A DNA stretch of 64,000 bases, taken from Crotophaga sulcirostris. Lineage: Eukaryota; Chordata; Aves; Cuculiformes; Crotophagidae. A program made the position numbers and the translations under genes. The notes under the pieces are model-generated. The model was not told the origin of the DNA. It was given only the letters and a program-made list of their open reading frames with translations, and ran no database searches. The stretch is from assembly GCA_013397455.1 (NCBI GenBank), contig VYZB01000168.1:834839-898838 (forward strand). Reading direction: 5' to 3'. This document shows positions 24,106 through 37,611 of this stretch, one piece after another (positions within the stretch are counted from its first letter, which is position 1; each line of letters begins with the position of its first letter).

Positions 24106-27100
24106 AAAAAAATCAATGCAATATCCTAGGAAACTCATCAGCACATCATCTCCTTAAAGGTTAATTAAGAATTTGAGGAAGAACAGAGGGGCTGAAGCAG
24201 AGGTGATGGACATCCGTGTCTCTCCAGATCATTAAGTACTAATTAGGTTTGGAAAGTCTATTGAGCTTCCTTGGTCTCATCAAACCATGTGATGGTCCCT
24301 GGATACCTCAGTGTGAAATGCCATCAGCACTATATCTCCCTTTATGAACAGGATGCACTTCAGTCTCAGGTGTGCCTGCTGTCTCTCACTCTGTGTGTAT
24401 GCCCCTTTTTGTATATGTCTGATTAGGCTATTTTATATGCTACATAAAAACTGCATGGAGAACACAGACTGTTTCAGAATCACGTGTAATACAGCTTTTT
24501 AGCTGGAAGGCTAATGAGGCTAAAAAAGGGGAAAAAAAAAAAAACAAACAAACAAATCAAGAAAAGTTCCTCTAAGGTATAAATTCTGAATGAGCAGGGG
24601 AAAAACTTGCAAGTCCGTGTGAACCTCTTGCAGTGGTAGAAGTTCTCTTAGCGATGACTTCAAAACTAGCTTTCCCTTAATTATATTTCCTGTGCTCAAG
24701 AAGGAGGTGGGGCAAGACAGAAGCCCCACAGCAAAAATTATCAGAGCAAGACCCCATCATGCAGCTTCAAAGAAATCATAAAATGTATTTTGTTAATTAC
24801 CTCTTTTAAAACTCTTAGGAAGGAGTGCTGCACAGCTAAATCCCAGAAGATATGGTGATAGATTTTAGAAATGGCTTCCATGGAAGGTGAGATGCTACTT
24901 CTAACTTAATTTCCAGTCTACAGGTCTTACAGGGATAGACTTTTCTCCTGATGTTCTCTTTAAATTGAATTGGAAATACAAACTTAGATGCTCAGCTATG
25001 GATGAGGATCTAGTAAGCAATCCAATCTGTGCCTGAAAGTAACCTTTGAGGTGTCCAGGGACAGAGTCACTCTCAGTGCTAATATGCAAAGTAATTCAAA
25101 CCAGATGCCAGTGACCAGATAGGTTCTTCTGGCAACCAGCCTTGATGGTGCTATTAGAAAAAAAGCACAGATGGCTCTGTTATGAGGATTCCCTGAACTT
25201 CGTAAATCAATAATATTTGTTAATTCTAGATTTTACACGGTCTTAAGCTAGTGGGATGGCATAAAGTTGCTGAAAGATAAAGGAAGAATGGGCCTGGTAA
25301 TGCTTTGGCATTATCAGTCCAAAGAGATCCTTATTCAGGGATATGCAAGAGGTGTCTTCTTTGTATATATACAGAGCTAACCCATAGCCAGTAACACACC
25401 TATTCCATTTCTCAGGATGGGAAAGAATAATGTACTTTAGGATGTTAGCATTCATTTAACAAAACGATACTGCAAGGGGTTCTCCTTTGAGTTGGAATTT
25501 TCAACACTTGGTCTAAGGCAGTATGTTGACTCTGGGGTTAGCTGGCATTGCCTTTTTGAGTCCCATTGAACTTTGACTTTGATTACATGTGATGGAATGG
25601 AAGTTAATGGTTCACTGGCTCAAACTGTTGCCCTGCTGATACTATGCTATTAACATTTTGGTTATTGCTCTTAAGAGCAAGTCCAGTTACATTAACAACA
25701 TCACAGGGGTAAAGGGAGTAGTCTGAGAACCACTAGTATGTGGCTTTCTTAGGATGCTTCTGGAATTAAAATCAACTGCCTCCTACTCCCACCAGTATTG
25801 CCACCCAATTTTCAGAAGGAGATGGCCGAATTGAAAAGCTACTGAATGTTGCAGCCTGCATGTCTCCTCCAGAATATCAAGGACCCCTTGATAAACCTAC
25901 TGCAATGCCTGGAGCACTTCACATGCAGGCGACTTGCTCTCTGCAATATGGAGAGGATTGCCACTAATCCTGGCGCATTACTGTTCACTTGACAGAAGTC
26001 GCCTGAAACAACTTGCGTCTGTTCTTGTCCTGATTTGCTGTCGGTATTTATTAAGAGCACTGTGTTTAAAATGGCACACAATGTAGCCTGCAGATAACAT
26101 CTTAAGCTTCCTGTCTATACCAACAAAAAAACAAACACCCCCTCCTGAGAAAATCTCCTCCAAACATTGTCACTCCCCACTTTGCTCAGCCATGTTGCCA
26201 CTGCTGCTTCTACCCCAAGAGGTCCCTGCAAGAACAGTGGTGTTAGCAAGAGGTACTTTATTACTGGTATTGCTGATAACCATTCCTGAGCTGCTGTGAA
26301 ATAATTTTAAAAACTTAAGTGATATGAAATAAAATACTAATCACTCAAATAATCTCTGTTTTCATGACTTCAGTAGAGAAATATGTTAGACTGACAGCAT
26401 CTGCAGTCTTCTATTGACCAACAAGACTTTCGTCTTCCTCCCTTTTCTGGTATAACTGAACATTCACCTCCAAGGATGTAAAGACGCAACATTCAGTCTT
26501 AACCATTTTGCTTACAAGTAAACAAGATTCATTGTTGAAGGCTGAATATAGTGATGGTTATATGATCTGGACGTTTATTTATGAAGAATGTGTTTTGACT
26601 TGATGGCGTTGACTTGTCAAATTGACTGAATCTATAGAGTTTGAATTTTTACACAGTGAAGATCGTAAAGCATCCCCACTACTTCCTGCTCTGATTCTAA
26701 TTTGTGTCTGGACAACTTTTTAGAAGTATCGTTAAGTACGCTGAACCAAAAAAAACCAATGACTACCAGTAACAGGCTTTCCAAAATGTATTTTCTGATT
26801 TCCAGCAAGAGCCTTATAGTATTTCCAGGTGAGTTGGTTATAGCCATTTTCCCTAGTTTTTTTATATCTCTTGGTTTCAATATTATCATAGACCAAGAAA
26901 TATTATCAGTTTGAGTAGCAGAAGACAGTTCTCAAGTGCATCAGCAAAGAGAATCTGCTTTTTCTTGTCTCCTACACAAAACCTGTGATTCTTCTGCCAA
27001 TTCAACAATCACACAGAAAAGGTCTGGGTTGGATATCAGGAATTTTTCTTTTTAAAATAAGGAAGTTATTAGAAAACCTAAATTATATCCCTTTGAACTT

Positions 27101-27339
27101 CCTTTACAGGTCCTTGAAGATCTTCTCTTACTAGACTGATGTTTTGTTGTTAGTGGAGGAAACTTTCGGAGCTATCAGGTCCTTAAAGAACTATTTCTTC
27201 TTCTGTTGGATGGGTAGTATGCTTAAGAATTTAGCATCAAACAAAATTTTTCTTGTTATTTTTTCGCTCCTGGCACATTGGTCTCATGAAAAATTTCATC
27301 ACTTATGCGTGTGAAGGATGCGTGTGCATGTGTGAGGGT
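24106..27339. other. Unique DNA, no gene seen
   Basis: Frames do not exceed 85 codons and none is recognised. A poly-A plus (CAAA)n run occupies 24532-24556 without an identifiable retrocopy upstream. TG-rich DNA begins near 27305. Confidence 0.55.
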
Positions 27340-27351
27340 ATGCATATGCAT
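27340..27351. promoter_or_regulatory. Exact MORE palindrome (possible POU-dimer site)
   Basis: ATGCATATGCAT is a perfect 12-bp palindrome identical to the MORE element, which binds homodimers of POU factors such as OCT1, OCT4 and OCT6. It sits at the edge of a TG/TA-rich low-complexity stretch (27305-27425), so it could have arisen by chance from that composition. Binding is unproven. Confidence 0.35.
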
Positions 27352-30300
27352 CAGTCTAGCATATTTTAAGTAATTTTCTATACATATTCACATATATATA
27401 CATATTTGTGGAGTGGACATGTATGTGTGAAGAGGAAATACTGTCGTATCTGGTCTGGATGTTTCTGTACTTTAGGTAGTGTGCAGACAGAGAGTGTTCT
27501 GAGTAAAAGAAGGTGGTTTATACTGTGGCAGCAATCCTAGACTGCAAAAGGAGTTAATGTAAAGCGTAACTCTTCTGATCTCAACAATGCATAGGAAGAC
27601 ATACCTGTGAAATATTTTTCCCTCTGTCTTTAAAATAAAGGACAAGTTAACAAAGCAAGGCCCAGTATATCAATCTAGTCCATGCAGCATCCTTGTATTT
27701 GTCTGGGATAAGCAACATCAGGTATGGCAGACAGCAATGGTGCTTTCAAATGAGGGACAGATGGCTGTCCAACACTAATCCCACAGGTGTCCAAGACTTT
27801 TAGTTCGATTTCGTTCCATGGACCTTTTGCTCCCCAGTCCTTTGCTACTGCTGTCACACTTTTTCAGAAGCAAGAAAGAGTGTGGGAACAATGTGATAGA
27901 ATTACAGGAGGTGGTAGAGCCATTTGTTAATCCATCAGGGAAGCTAGTCCATCAGACAATACCCTGCTTCACAAATTAGATCTCTGGGAAACAGGTGTGT
28001 GTGCTCCGTGTATGTGTGTGGTAGTCGTAGAAAGCTGTGGATGCAGGGGAGGGGACATAGAAAAGGACTAGCTAGCAATATTCAGGATGGGACGTGAGGA
28101 AAATGAAAGCCAGATCCTGACAGGATGTAACAAGGTGTTCAAAAGAGTAAGACACAACTGCCATAAACCAGCGTTCTATTGTTTTCATTTGAAAACCTCA
28201 GCTCAGAGAGGGAAAGGAGTTTTCTGGCACCACAGACCTCATCTGTCAATGTCCTTGTAGGTACCAGTGGGATGAGATGGAGAAGAATAGAGTAAAGGCT
28301 CCCTAGTCCTCTTATTTCTTTATCCATTTATGTAAAGAGTGCAGTGTTTAGAACCTTCAAGCACTTAAAGATACACATCGCTCCAACCTTGGGAGTGGAA
28401 GATGCACTGCATTACTCTTGTGCACTGCTCACCTTTCATTGTAATGATCCTTTTCAGAAAGCAAACCTACCTGCAGCTGAGTATTTTGGGAGCCCTCTGT
28501 GACAGAAGATACACTTCAGCTTGCTTAATAAAATTTCAGGGACAGAGTCATCGTAAGCAACATTCCTCTCTGCTGATTCTTCATAGCAAATATTGGTAGG
28601 CATTGTGTAACCCTGGTGGACCAGTAAGAAGTAAGGTAAAACTGCATGCAACTCATCTAACCTCAGAGCTGGAAAGAGACATGGAGACTGCCTTGTCTGG
28701 CCAGCCACAGCATTTACAGAAAACAGCTTTTTGTGCCCTCTGAAGACAATGGAACCTGGCTTCCTAAGGGTTTGTACCATGATCTCCGACCCCATTTGGA
28801 TTTTCTGGTGTCTGCTTCGGCATGTCCCCTGTTTCTGTAAAAGCATGGTGCTCAGAGCTGCACATTACAGAGTATACCTCTGCATCAGTCCTCAAGAGAG
28901 TCTTCTTTGGGAAACAGGGTAGTTGGGCTGAGAGGAAGAAGGAGCTTGCTCACTTCTTGAGGGATATCAGCATTGTGAGATATGATTCACCAGACCAGGA
29001 CTATCAGGGCCCAAACCTGTCATGTTACACGTTCATAATCTGCATGGGCTATAGATCTAAATCATTGGATGCATCCACTCTCCCTGAGGAGAGGGATCAT
29101 GTGTTTTGACATGGGGAATTTTTGATTATTTTTAAGGAAGAAGAATCCACAAAAATCGTTTTTCCAACTTTTGTACACAAAGCTTTCTCCAAAATCAGAA
29201 AATATCAAAATGATTTCAAAAGCATCTTACAAAATATAGGTTTCTTTGGAAGGAGATAGAAGTATACTGCAAATGCTCAATTTTGACCATCTTTTGGACA
29301 CAGTTTACATTTAATTGCAAGTCTTGGATATCAAGTATTTCACTTTTGACATAAAGATTTGAATAAATAAGCTTTTTTCCTTGCATTCTCTAAGAATATC
29401 TGTATTTCCTTATCCTGGCTGCTGGGAATGCTAAGCTGTACTGCTTCTCCAGAGACAGGCAATGCTGCAGGGGTACATTCCCACCCATACAACCAAAGTG
29501 CAAAACATCCTTCAAGCGTTGTTTAGGGAATTGCATATAGCATTTTGACAAGGCATGTTCTTTACACTACAGATGAACTAACTCAACTTTACATCAGCAG
29601 TTTGTTCGTGATCTCTGCAGTTTTTATTTTATTTATTGGATTAAAGAAGTCATGATTTGGTCAAATGTGGAAGTTCAGACACTTTTTAGTTTTTTGCATT
29701 AGAAACAAACTTCCCAAGCCTTATAACTTTTGCCTGCCTTTAGTTGAGGTGAACAGCCTGATTCAAATTTTTGTAAATATACTTCAGCTGGTCTCTGAGA
29801 GGTACTCCGCACTGCAGAGGAATGAGTCACGTTGTTCCTTTCACTTTTACACTGGGGATACTGCTCCTGCCAGGATCTTGCCATTTAGTTGGAGAACTAG
29901 TCAGCGCTCCTTTTGTGTTCCAGTCATCCTTGCCTTCCCTTTTGCCCTTCCTCCACCCTCTGAGAGCTGCAGGACAACATCTTTCTATTGTCCCATGGAG
30001 ACAGACCTCGGGTAAGTGATGATGCCTGATCCCTGGAGAAGGAACGAACACAAAAGTCCAGCAAAACAAAACCTGTTCCCATTCACACCCCAAACCCTGA
30101 ATGTGATCCTTTTTGCCAGCTGCACCATCATACTACTGCCTTCTATCTTGCCATGATTTTTTTGGTGGAAAGCTGCCTATGCAATCCGTGAGCACAGTTG
30201 GAACAGCCCAATTTTACAAGCATAAAGTATTATGATTGCATTGATTTCCATCATAAATCATATTTTCCATCCTCTGTCTCTCTTTCCTTGCACTGACTGA

Positions 30301-30540
30301 ATTAAGCCTTGGTGTTTTCTTTAGCTGCTGCCAGAGCTGAGGCTTGAGATGATATTAGGGTAATGATGATAAATTTTACCCTCAAGCCAAACCATTTCCA
30401 CATTACAGATAATGTTTTTTTCCAAATAAGTTCTGTTATTGGAATCCAGGACCCACCACATCTGCAGGCTCAGAGGCTGCCTCAACACAGCCTCTTTGCT
30501 GTAATGAGTTTATAGATTTGAAAATTTGCTCTGAACAAAT
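27352..30540. other. Unique DNA, no gene seen
   Basis: The largest frames are 130 codons on minus (28454-28846) and 116 codons on plus (29665-30015). Neither has a known motif, and both are mirrored by open frames on the other strand. A possible reversed MIR trace lies near 28180-28240. TG-rich patches lie near 27305-27430 and 27992-28023. Confidence 0.5.
28180..28240 (-). repeat. Possible reversed MIR SINE trace
   Basis: 'catttgaaaacctcagctca' then 'gagagggaaaggagttttct' recalls the reversed MIR core, which reads 'cagatgaggaaactgaggcacagagagg' and on to 'acttgcc'. It is diverged and short, so the call is tentative. Confidence 0.25.
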
Positions 30541-30712
30541 AAATGAGAGAAGAGAAGAAAGAATGAATGAAGAAATGGAGGAGATTCAGCCAGAAGGAAG
30601 AGAAAAGGAATAGAGGGAAAGATGGAAAAAATGAGAAAGGAGGAAACAAAAAATAAGGGAAAGAAGAAATAGAACAAAGGGGAGGACAGTAAATAAGGAG
30701 ACAAATGGGATA
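30541..30712 (+). repeat. Purine-rich (GA) tract
   Basis: About 170 bases are strongly biased to A and G on the plus strand, with only scattered pyrimidines and no fixed unit. Open frames on the minus strand here (110 and 83 codons) are serine-phenylalanine-leucine-rich products of this bias and are not genes. Confidence 0.8.
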
Positions 30713-33700
30713 ACGCATGCAGCAAAGTACTAGCAAGCACCACTGCTGGCCCTGCAGACAAACACGAGTACCACGCAAGGATGCAGATCCACAGCTCTGT
30801 GTTTCAGATTTCACCTCTGCCTTCTAAAAGATCATTCCTTGGCATCTTATCACAAAAAAAGCCTTGGACAGACTAATGTAATATTACTGCAAAATCTCAT
30901 GTGTCCATATGATGGACTAGGATGAAACTGATCCAAGACTGACCCAGCATTAGTATTTGCATTATGGTCTCAGTCTCAGGTGATGTCTTACTAATCTAAG
31001 GTTATTCTGATTTTTCTGAAGCTACAGCAAAGCAGGTCATCTTCCAGCTTTTGTCTGAGGGGAATTCAGTTTGTGTAATAAGGCCTGAAGGACAGCGTCC
31101 CATGCTCACCAGAGTATAGATTCTAGGGATGATGATTTTCAGTACAGCAGGTAAGAGAGGCCAAATCCATTACTTACTTGTTCTTCAGTCACCATAAAAG
31201 GACACAGTTCACCATGTCACTGTGGCATCTTAGAGGGGTAACTCTGTATAGCCCTGTATCCCTCACTGATGATCCATCCCTGATTTGGAGCACAGCTCAA
31301 CAAATCCTGTGTTCTCTGTGTGGCTGTAAGCACCTCAGTCCATCTCTACTTTGCTCCTCACATGAGGCCAATCTGCTTGAGTGTTATATTTTCCTCTACT
31401 TGAATGAGTCAAGTACCCCTTGAAGGTACACAGGCAGCAGGCCACCCTTGGAGATCAGACTTCCTTAGAGCAGCAGAGGAGATCTGAGAAGCTCTAGTTG
31501 GGGAAATCACCTACACACACCTACTCTCCCGTGGAAAAAGACACATCTTGATTCCTAGTCTATTTTTCTCATGATTTGCTCTATCATATGAGACTTCCTG
31601 AGTAAGTTGCTTAGCATCTGCCACAATTTGTGCATGCAGAGGATGAATAGTTAGTTTCATATCCTTGGTTCATCTTGAGCTGTAAAATTGCATCTCATTA
31701 ACTTACACTGTGACAGTGGGACTCATCTGAATGAAAACAGATATCTGACATAGATGTCTCCATCAGAGAGAGCGCCCTCAGACTGCCTTTAGTGTCAACG
31801 GATGCAAACAGGCACTCCTAGCTTGTGATTTATCTCATCTTATGGTGGGCATCTACGTCAGTCAGATGAATCCCCCACTTGCTCTAAAGAGAGTTAGGCG
31901 TGACTTGCTTAGATAAAGAGGCCTGCATCTGAGATTAGATGAGTTGCATGCCGTTGCACCTTACTTCTTACTGGTCCAGTTGCTTACAAAAGGACAACTG
32001 ACTCCTGCTGTATTTGTGTGGCTTACATAAGTATCCCCAGTATGATTTGAGCTGGCAAATAATGCTACTGCACAATGAAAAAGGAATACTGCACAGAAGA
32101 AGCAAAGAGGTGTCTATCATAGGAAAATTAATTTAATCACAGTACTGGAATGTGAAATGAAGGTGGAGAAAAAGTGAATCCCACGTGGTTTGCTAAAGAT
32201 ATTCCTTGTTGTGTTCTAAAAGAAAGCGATCTCACAGACAAAGGCTGACTTAGTGTGACAAGCCTGTGGGCTAAATTCTTCTGAAAAGGACAGAGCAGAG
32301 CCCATGGTTTTAAGCTCCAGAGAGATGTGGAGTCACACCTCCCTGAAGACTTTACCTCTTGGTCTTGGACAAGTTGGTGGGTCTTTAAATTTTACCCCAC
32401 TAAGTCTTCATTATGAACCCACAAAGCATTTCAAACACTCTCAATAGAACAGAAGCAAAGCTCGTGATATTTGCTCTAAAATAAAACCTCTCCCAAGGAG
32501 GCTGGTATCTGGCACCACGGCTCTAGCAGTAGACTAAGTATGTCTGGGCACCTGTTTAGGCACCACACTGAGAGCACCCAACAAGTTTTACTGTCAGCAT
32601 GATCCTTGGAATGATTTTTGTTGACACTAACTAGTGCTCTCCCACAAAATGTTTTGATATGGGGCATAGCTCAGACTGCGAATGCTTCCAGCTGAAGTCT
32701 GGATGAGGCCAATCTGTTTTGGGTGACAAAGAATTTAACCACATGGATGAGCTCTGTTTTGTGCTATTTGCCCTTGTGTCCAGAGAACAGGTCCTGGTTT
32801 GTTTGATTTATCTGTGCAGCTATTGTTTTACTGATTCTATCCAGTTAAGCCAGCTACCTCCTGTAAACATTTTTCTTCACGCCCCAGGTTCCCAAATAGT
32901 AGAGGAGCCTGGAGCTCTCACTGCAACAAGCCTGGGCAATGCTGAAATACAACCTGATGCAGATGGTAGGGGCCAGTTCTGATTCTGGCCAACATATTTA
33001 CAGCAGGGAGAAGGGAAAAAAATGGACCTGCAGATAGGTAGGCAGGTGGCAGGCAGTTTATTTCATTGGCAGTGCTGGAGCGCCTACTTCACGGGATGCT
33101 AAATGCAGTAAGTGGAGAAGAGAAAAATTTAAGAGGGAAGAAGGAGGGGGTGAAGCAGTTCGTGCTCTTCAGGATATGAGGGAACAACCTGCACTTCAAG
33201 AACAGCCTCAGAAAAGCAAAACACCTTCAGGATTCTGTCTTTGCAGGGGTCAAGTCTTTATTATTCCTATTAGCTCCTAAAGAGGTGCTTTCTCTGAGCA
33301 CATGAAGCCCTACCATGTCCCTGCTGCAAGTCCAGGCTGGCACACAAAGCACATCCTGGGCGAAGTGCTCCAGATAATGTCCTTAAATTTCAACTTAACC
33401 ATTTTACTTGCTCACCTGGATGAATTAAATTGGGATCAGTTTGGCTCAATCAGACTGTCTGGTAATCCTACTAGCATCCTGTAGTAAAAACCTATCCAAT
33501 ACCCTGCTGTTGCAGCTAGACCCATCACAAATCTATGCCATCATCCAGCATTCCTCAACGGTTCCTAGTAGTGCTGACTAACCAAATTAGATCTCCATTT
33601 TAAATCTATGTTCCTAGTACCAAGTTCAAAACTCTCTGAGAATGCAGCAGGATGCCAAAACATAGGGCAGGGCTAAGTGATACATTTTCCTCTATCCCTT

Positions 33701-35758
33701 TCTATCCCACAGTTTAAAAAAATCAACAAAGCCTTTATGCAAGTCCTCTCACTAGTGGAGTGTCTCCTATGGTCATTGCAGGAAAGGAGCAACTACAACA
33801 GAAATACAGAATTTCAGTGCAGTATTGTACAGCTTACACTGCAGGACTCCTTTCAGTGAATGGATTGATGGCATGGGAAATCAGCGAGGTGGACAATGTA
33901 GTCATGGAACTGCATGACAGCTGACGTTGTAGCTGTGCAAACGGAAGTAGCCATAAAGGCAAGCAGCACTGAGCCTTCGGGGCATTAAACTACGCACTTG
34001 CAGGTATCAGGAATGATCACTCCATGGCAGTCAAGAAGAGCCCAGTGTCCAGAAACTTCTTGTTCCAAGAAGGGCTTCTGCATAGTTCTCCCTCCTCTGC
34101 ATCCACGAACTGAACAAACATAAAGGCACCATTTTTGCATTGCTTCATAAATCTGCAGTCACAAAGGCATGAGTTTGATCACCATTTGTAGGACCTCATG
34201 AATAAAGCACCTGAAAGGATAAAGTCACTCTCACATTTACTAACAACCAGTGTTGCTGCTGGCAGGCACACCACAGGGAGAAGGATTAGATAAAGCACAG
34301 AGAACAACCCCATCCGCTACCTTGTAAAGGAGCATTTACAACCCAGTGCAACAGAGCATTTATAGTTACTGTGGCTGTACCAGACAGCTTCAGTCTGCTA
34401 GGCCTGGGTTTGAATGAAAAAAAATACTAATCTAGATCTGGACTGTTTCATGGATGGTACTTTATTTTATTCCATTTGAACAGTGTTTTGGTTTATCTTG
34501 CGTTTAATTTGAAGAATTGAGCAGTTTCCCAATAAATCCCATAGTAAGATCTACATGAGAAATACACTTAAAAAAACCCAACCCAACAACAACAACAACA
34601 CAACCCTTTCTTCTGCTGCTGCTGATAACAAGGCCTATTACTTCCTCAGTCTGTGTTTGGTTTCAACACCGTGTAATCTCTCAGCTGCAAACAAGAGACC
34701 AAGACAGCTCTGACTAGAGCTATCCTATAAATGATTTTGTCCTTGGTGTTTGTTCTCACTGGAGAAGTGCCAAACTACGTGCCATGTGTTTAGGTACAGG
34801 TGGTAAATAAGCTTTTTTGGCTATTTCATAGGTAATTCAGAGGTAGTTTGTTAGGGAAAGCCAGATTTGTACCCATTGAGAAACCAGAACTGTTTCAAAA
34901 AAACCCTGTGTCCAGAGGTTAATGCTTCAGTGGGAGTTTCATAACATTTTTTTTTCACACTTAGATACAATGGAGGACCACTTTGTAGTCTTTCTTACAT
35001 CAAAGCATTTAACTTGGGTAATAAAACATTGCATCAGGTCATATTTACATATAGCACACAGGGATCCACACCTATCCTTTGCTGTTGCCTCTCCCATGCA
35101 CTCACTTTCTCTCTTGACCTGTCCCAAAGCTGACAAAAGCTGACGGCAGCCTGGGGCTCCTTGGATGCCCCAAAATGAGTGAGAGTGACTCAGTTTAAAC
35201 TAGTGAATACAGACTGGCCATGATCAAGTTTAGGCTAGTAACAAAGAAGAGACGGATATGTGGAAAAGCTTTCCAAAACAGAACAAAGAACAGCAATGAT
35301 CCGAACAAACCAGATGCCTATAACTGAGCCAGGCCTCTTCCACTAAATGGAGAGAATTGAGCATCGCTTATGAATCATCTCACTCTAACAAGGCATCCAA
35401 AATAGATCAAATGAATCACAGTCCAGAAACACCTGTTTCTCTCCCCTCGCTGTAAAAGCCCAAGATAACTAGCTGAGACAGGACATTTACACTGTAAACA
35501 GTTAAATTTATGTGAAATTACTTGTTTTAAAAAAAATCAACAACAAAACCTTAACTGTTCTTTTAGGTGACACACGACACTTGCATGAAAGTTATCTGAC
35601 ACAAATAGGGCTGAATGAGATGATGCAAGGAGTACACTGCAGGTCAAATGGGACATTCTTGCAACATTCAGCTGATTAATAAAATACCTTCATGGAAACC
35701 ATTCACAACTACTGCTATAAAAAAGATCTTGGTATTTTTCTTTGAAACTAATGCAGAA
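30713..35758. other. Unique DNA, no gene seen
   Basis: Frames stay below 90 codons and none is recognised. Short CA/AAC runs lie near 34571-34604. I see no clear transposon before the CR1 at 35759. Confidence 0.55.
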
Positions 35759-36229
35759 CTTCCTCACTACAAGAAGGACATTGAGGTGCTGGAGTGTGTC
35801 CAGAGAAGGGCAACGAGGCTGGTGAACAAGTCTTATGAGGAGCAGCTGAGGGAACTGGGGTTGTTTTGACTAGAGGAAAGGAGGCTGAGGGGAGACCTTA
35901 TCACTGTCTACAGCTGACTGAAAGGAAGTTGTAGCGAGGTGAGAGTTGGTCTCTTCTCCCAAGTGGTGACAGGTGGTAGGATGAGAGGAAATGGCTGCAA
36001 GTTGCACCAGGGGAGGTTCAGATTAGACATTAGGAAAAATTTCTTCAACGAAAGGGTGATCAGGCATTGGAACGGCTGTGTAGGGCGGTGGTTGAATCTC
36101 CATCCCTGGAGGTGTTTAAAAGATGGGTAGATGAGTTTCTCAGGGATCTGGTTTAGTAGTGGACAGATGCGGTTGGACTCGATGATCTCAAAGGTCTCTT
36201 CCAAACAGATGACTCTATGATTCTATGAT
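35759..36229 (+). mobile_element. CR1 retrotransposon, 5'-truncated 3' part
   Basis: This is a recognisable CR1 LINE of about 471 bp. It starts at 'tcctcactacaagaaggaca', within the end of the reverse-transcriptase frame, and passes through 'gtgtccagagaagggcaacg', 'ctgaggggagacctt', 'ttaggaaaaatttcttcaac' and 'ccatccctggaggtgttta'. It ends with 'gttggactcgatgatctca' and a tail of about two ATTCTATG-type units. The original frame is broken, for example by the TGA after 'gttgttt', and a small deletion appears after 'ctggtgaa' near 35826. It cannot move. The 5' truncation is normal for CR1. Confidence 0.95.
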
Positions 36230-37541
36230 CCCTAGTTTATGCTGGAGTAGTGAAGAACTGTGTCTTCCCTGTTAATTTGAATTTAAGTTCTAAAGACTAC
36301 AGGGTTTCTCTTCTCTCTTTAATTAATCTATTTCCATCCAATATTCCTGTAATTAAAAGAGATGAATCAAGGGGTTGATTTAAACAAGGAAGAAACAGAG
36401 ACTTATACAACAGTGAGGGTTCTCCTGATACACCTTTCCTCAAATTTGTCTTAAATGCCACCTTTCAAGCCTTTCCCCTTGAATAAAGTAGACTGCCTAC
36501 ATTCCTGTTGTCCTTGCTGTCTCAAAGCTCATAAAAATACTTCCTGTGTGAGCTTTCACTTGCCAAAACTAATGGGAAATAGTGGAAAAGGAAGTAGAAG
36601 GAAGATGGAGGTTTTCTGTTCTGGGTATCTCTCTTTAACAAAAGCACAGTGAGTGTTTTTATAAGAACCCCTGTGTGCCTTTGGTACAGATTGTATGAAT
36701 GATGAAGACAGTGGTGGAACCTAGCAATGCATCTCAGCACATGTACGTGTTAACTGAGTCATAACGGGGAGATAACACACATGGTCTTAGAGGTATTGGT
36801 ACCTTCTCCAACCTAGGATGAAGTCCTGCCACACTGTTTTTGCTAGGAGTTAACAGGGTTAAATCACACTTCTGACATTAGTGGAATTTTTTAAGGGCAT
36901 GGAAGCACCTCAGGTCTGGCAAGTGCACCCTTTTGGTATTGAATCTGACAAGAAAACCCTTTGGTTCTTGCTCTTAGTTTGGAAGTGTGAAGTGAATTTT
37001 TGAAACAGCAGGAGAAATATGACTGTGGGGTACAATTACCTTGACTCACAAAACATAGCACAATCACACGTAGATGAACCCTGACACAAATCTTCACAGG
37101 ATGTAAGATTTGAACCTATAACTGAGTGCTCTTGCTCAGTCAGAATTTGGTCTCATCACTTGGGTGAGCAGATCTTGAAGCCAAAGTCTGGCTTGATGTG
37201 ATTTCTTGCCATGTTTGTTTCCTTACTCACACATTTTTCCTCACTTTACTGCATATCTAGTGTTAAGAAGGAAATCTGTGTGTGCTGTCTGGCTTGTCCA
37301 GAATTTCAGATCTCCTGCACGCTCCCCTCCAGCTCTTCTATATTTTGCAATGGCAGGCGATACGTTCTGAGTGTGATTCCTCTCTGACTGCCATGTGCTA
37401 TGAGACTCCCATGAGAGCTCCTGTCCTGCCACATATGAGATAAAATCAAACACCACCACTCTATTTCTTCTTCAGAAATGGGATCTCTCTACACTACCAT
37501 CTTGCTAAATAACATTAACAACAACAACAATAATAAATTAT
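36230..37541. other. Unique DNA, no gene seen
   Basis: Only frames of 65-72 codons occur, with no recognisable content. The right end runs into (AAC)n/(AAT)n at about 37517-37540. Confidence 0.55.
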
Positions 37542-37611
37542 NNNNNNNNNNNNNNNNNNNNNNNNNNNNNNNNNNNNNNNNNNNNNNNNNNNNNNNNNNN
37601 NNNNNNNNNNN
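37542..37611. other. Assembly gap, 70 N
   Basis: 70 N bases flanked on the left by AAC/AAT triplets and on the right by 'tatgattattattttg'. A triplet repeat in the gap is plausible. Confidence 1.

Noticed and set aside
24529..24560. Processed pseudogene tail at the poly-A/(CAAA)n run
   Set aside because: No gene-like sequence upstream and no flanking target-site duplication seen.
28454..28846. 130-codon minus-strand frame
   Set aside because: No recognised motif or splice pattern, and overlapping frames are open on the plus strand.
30482..30814. 110-codon minus-strand frame rich in S, F, P and L
   Set aside because: Explained by the purine tract on the opposite strand.
35648..36204. Frames of 73, 98 and 63 codons near 35.9 kb
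   Set aside because: They lie in a truncated, frame-broken CR1 copy.
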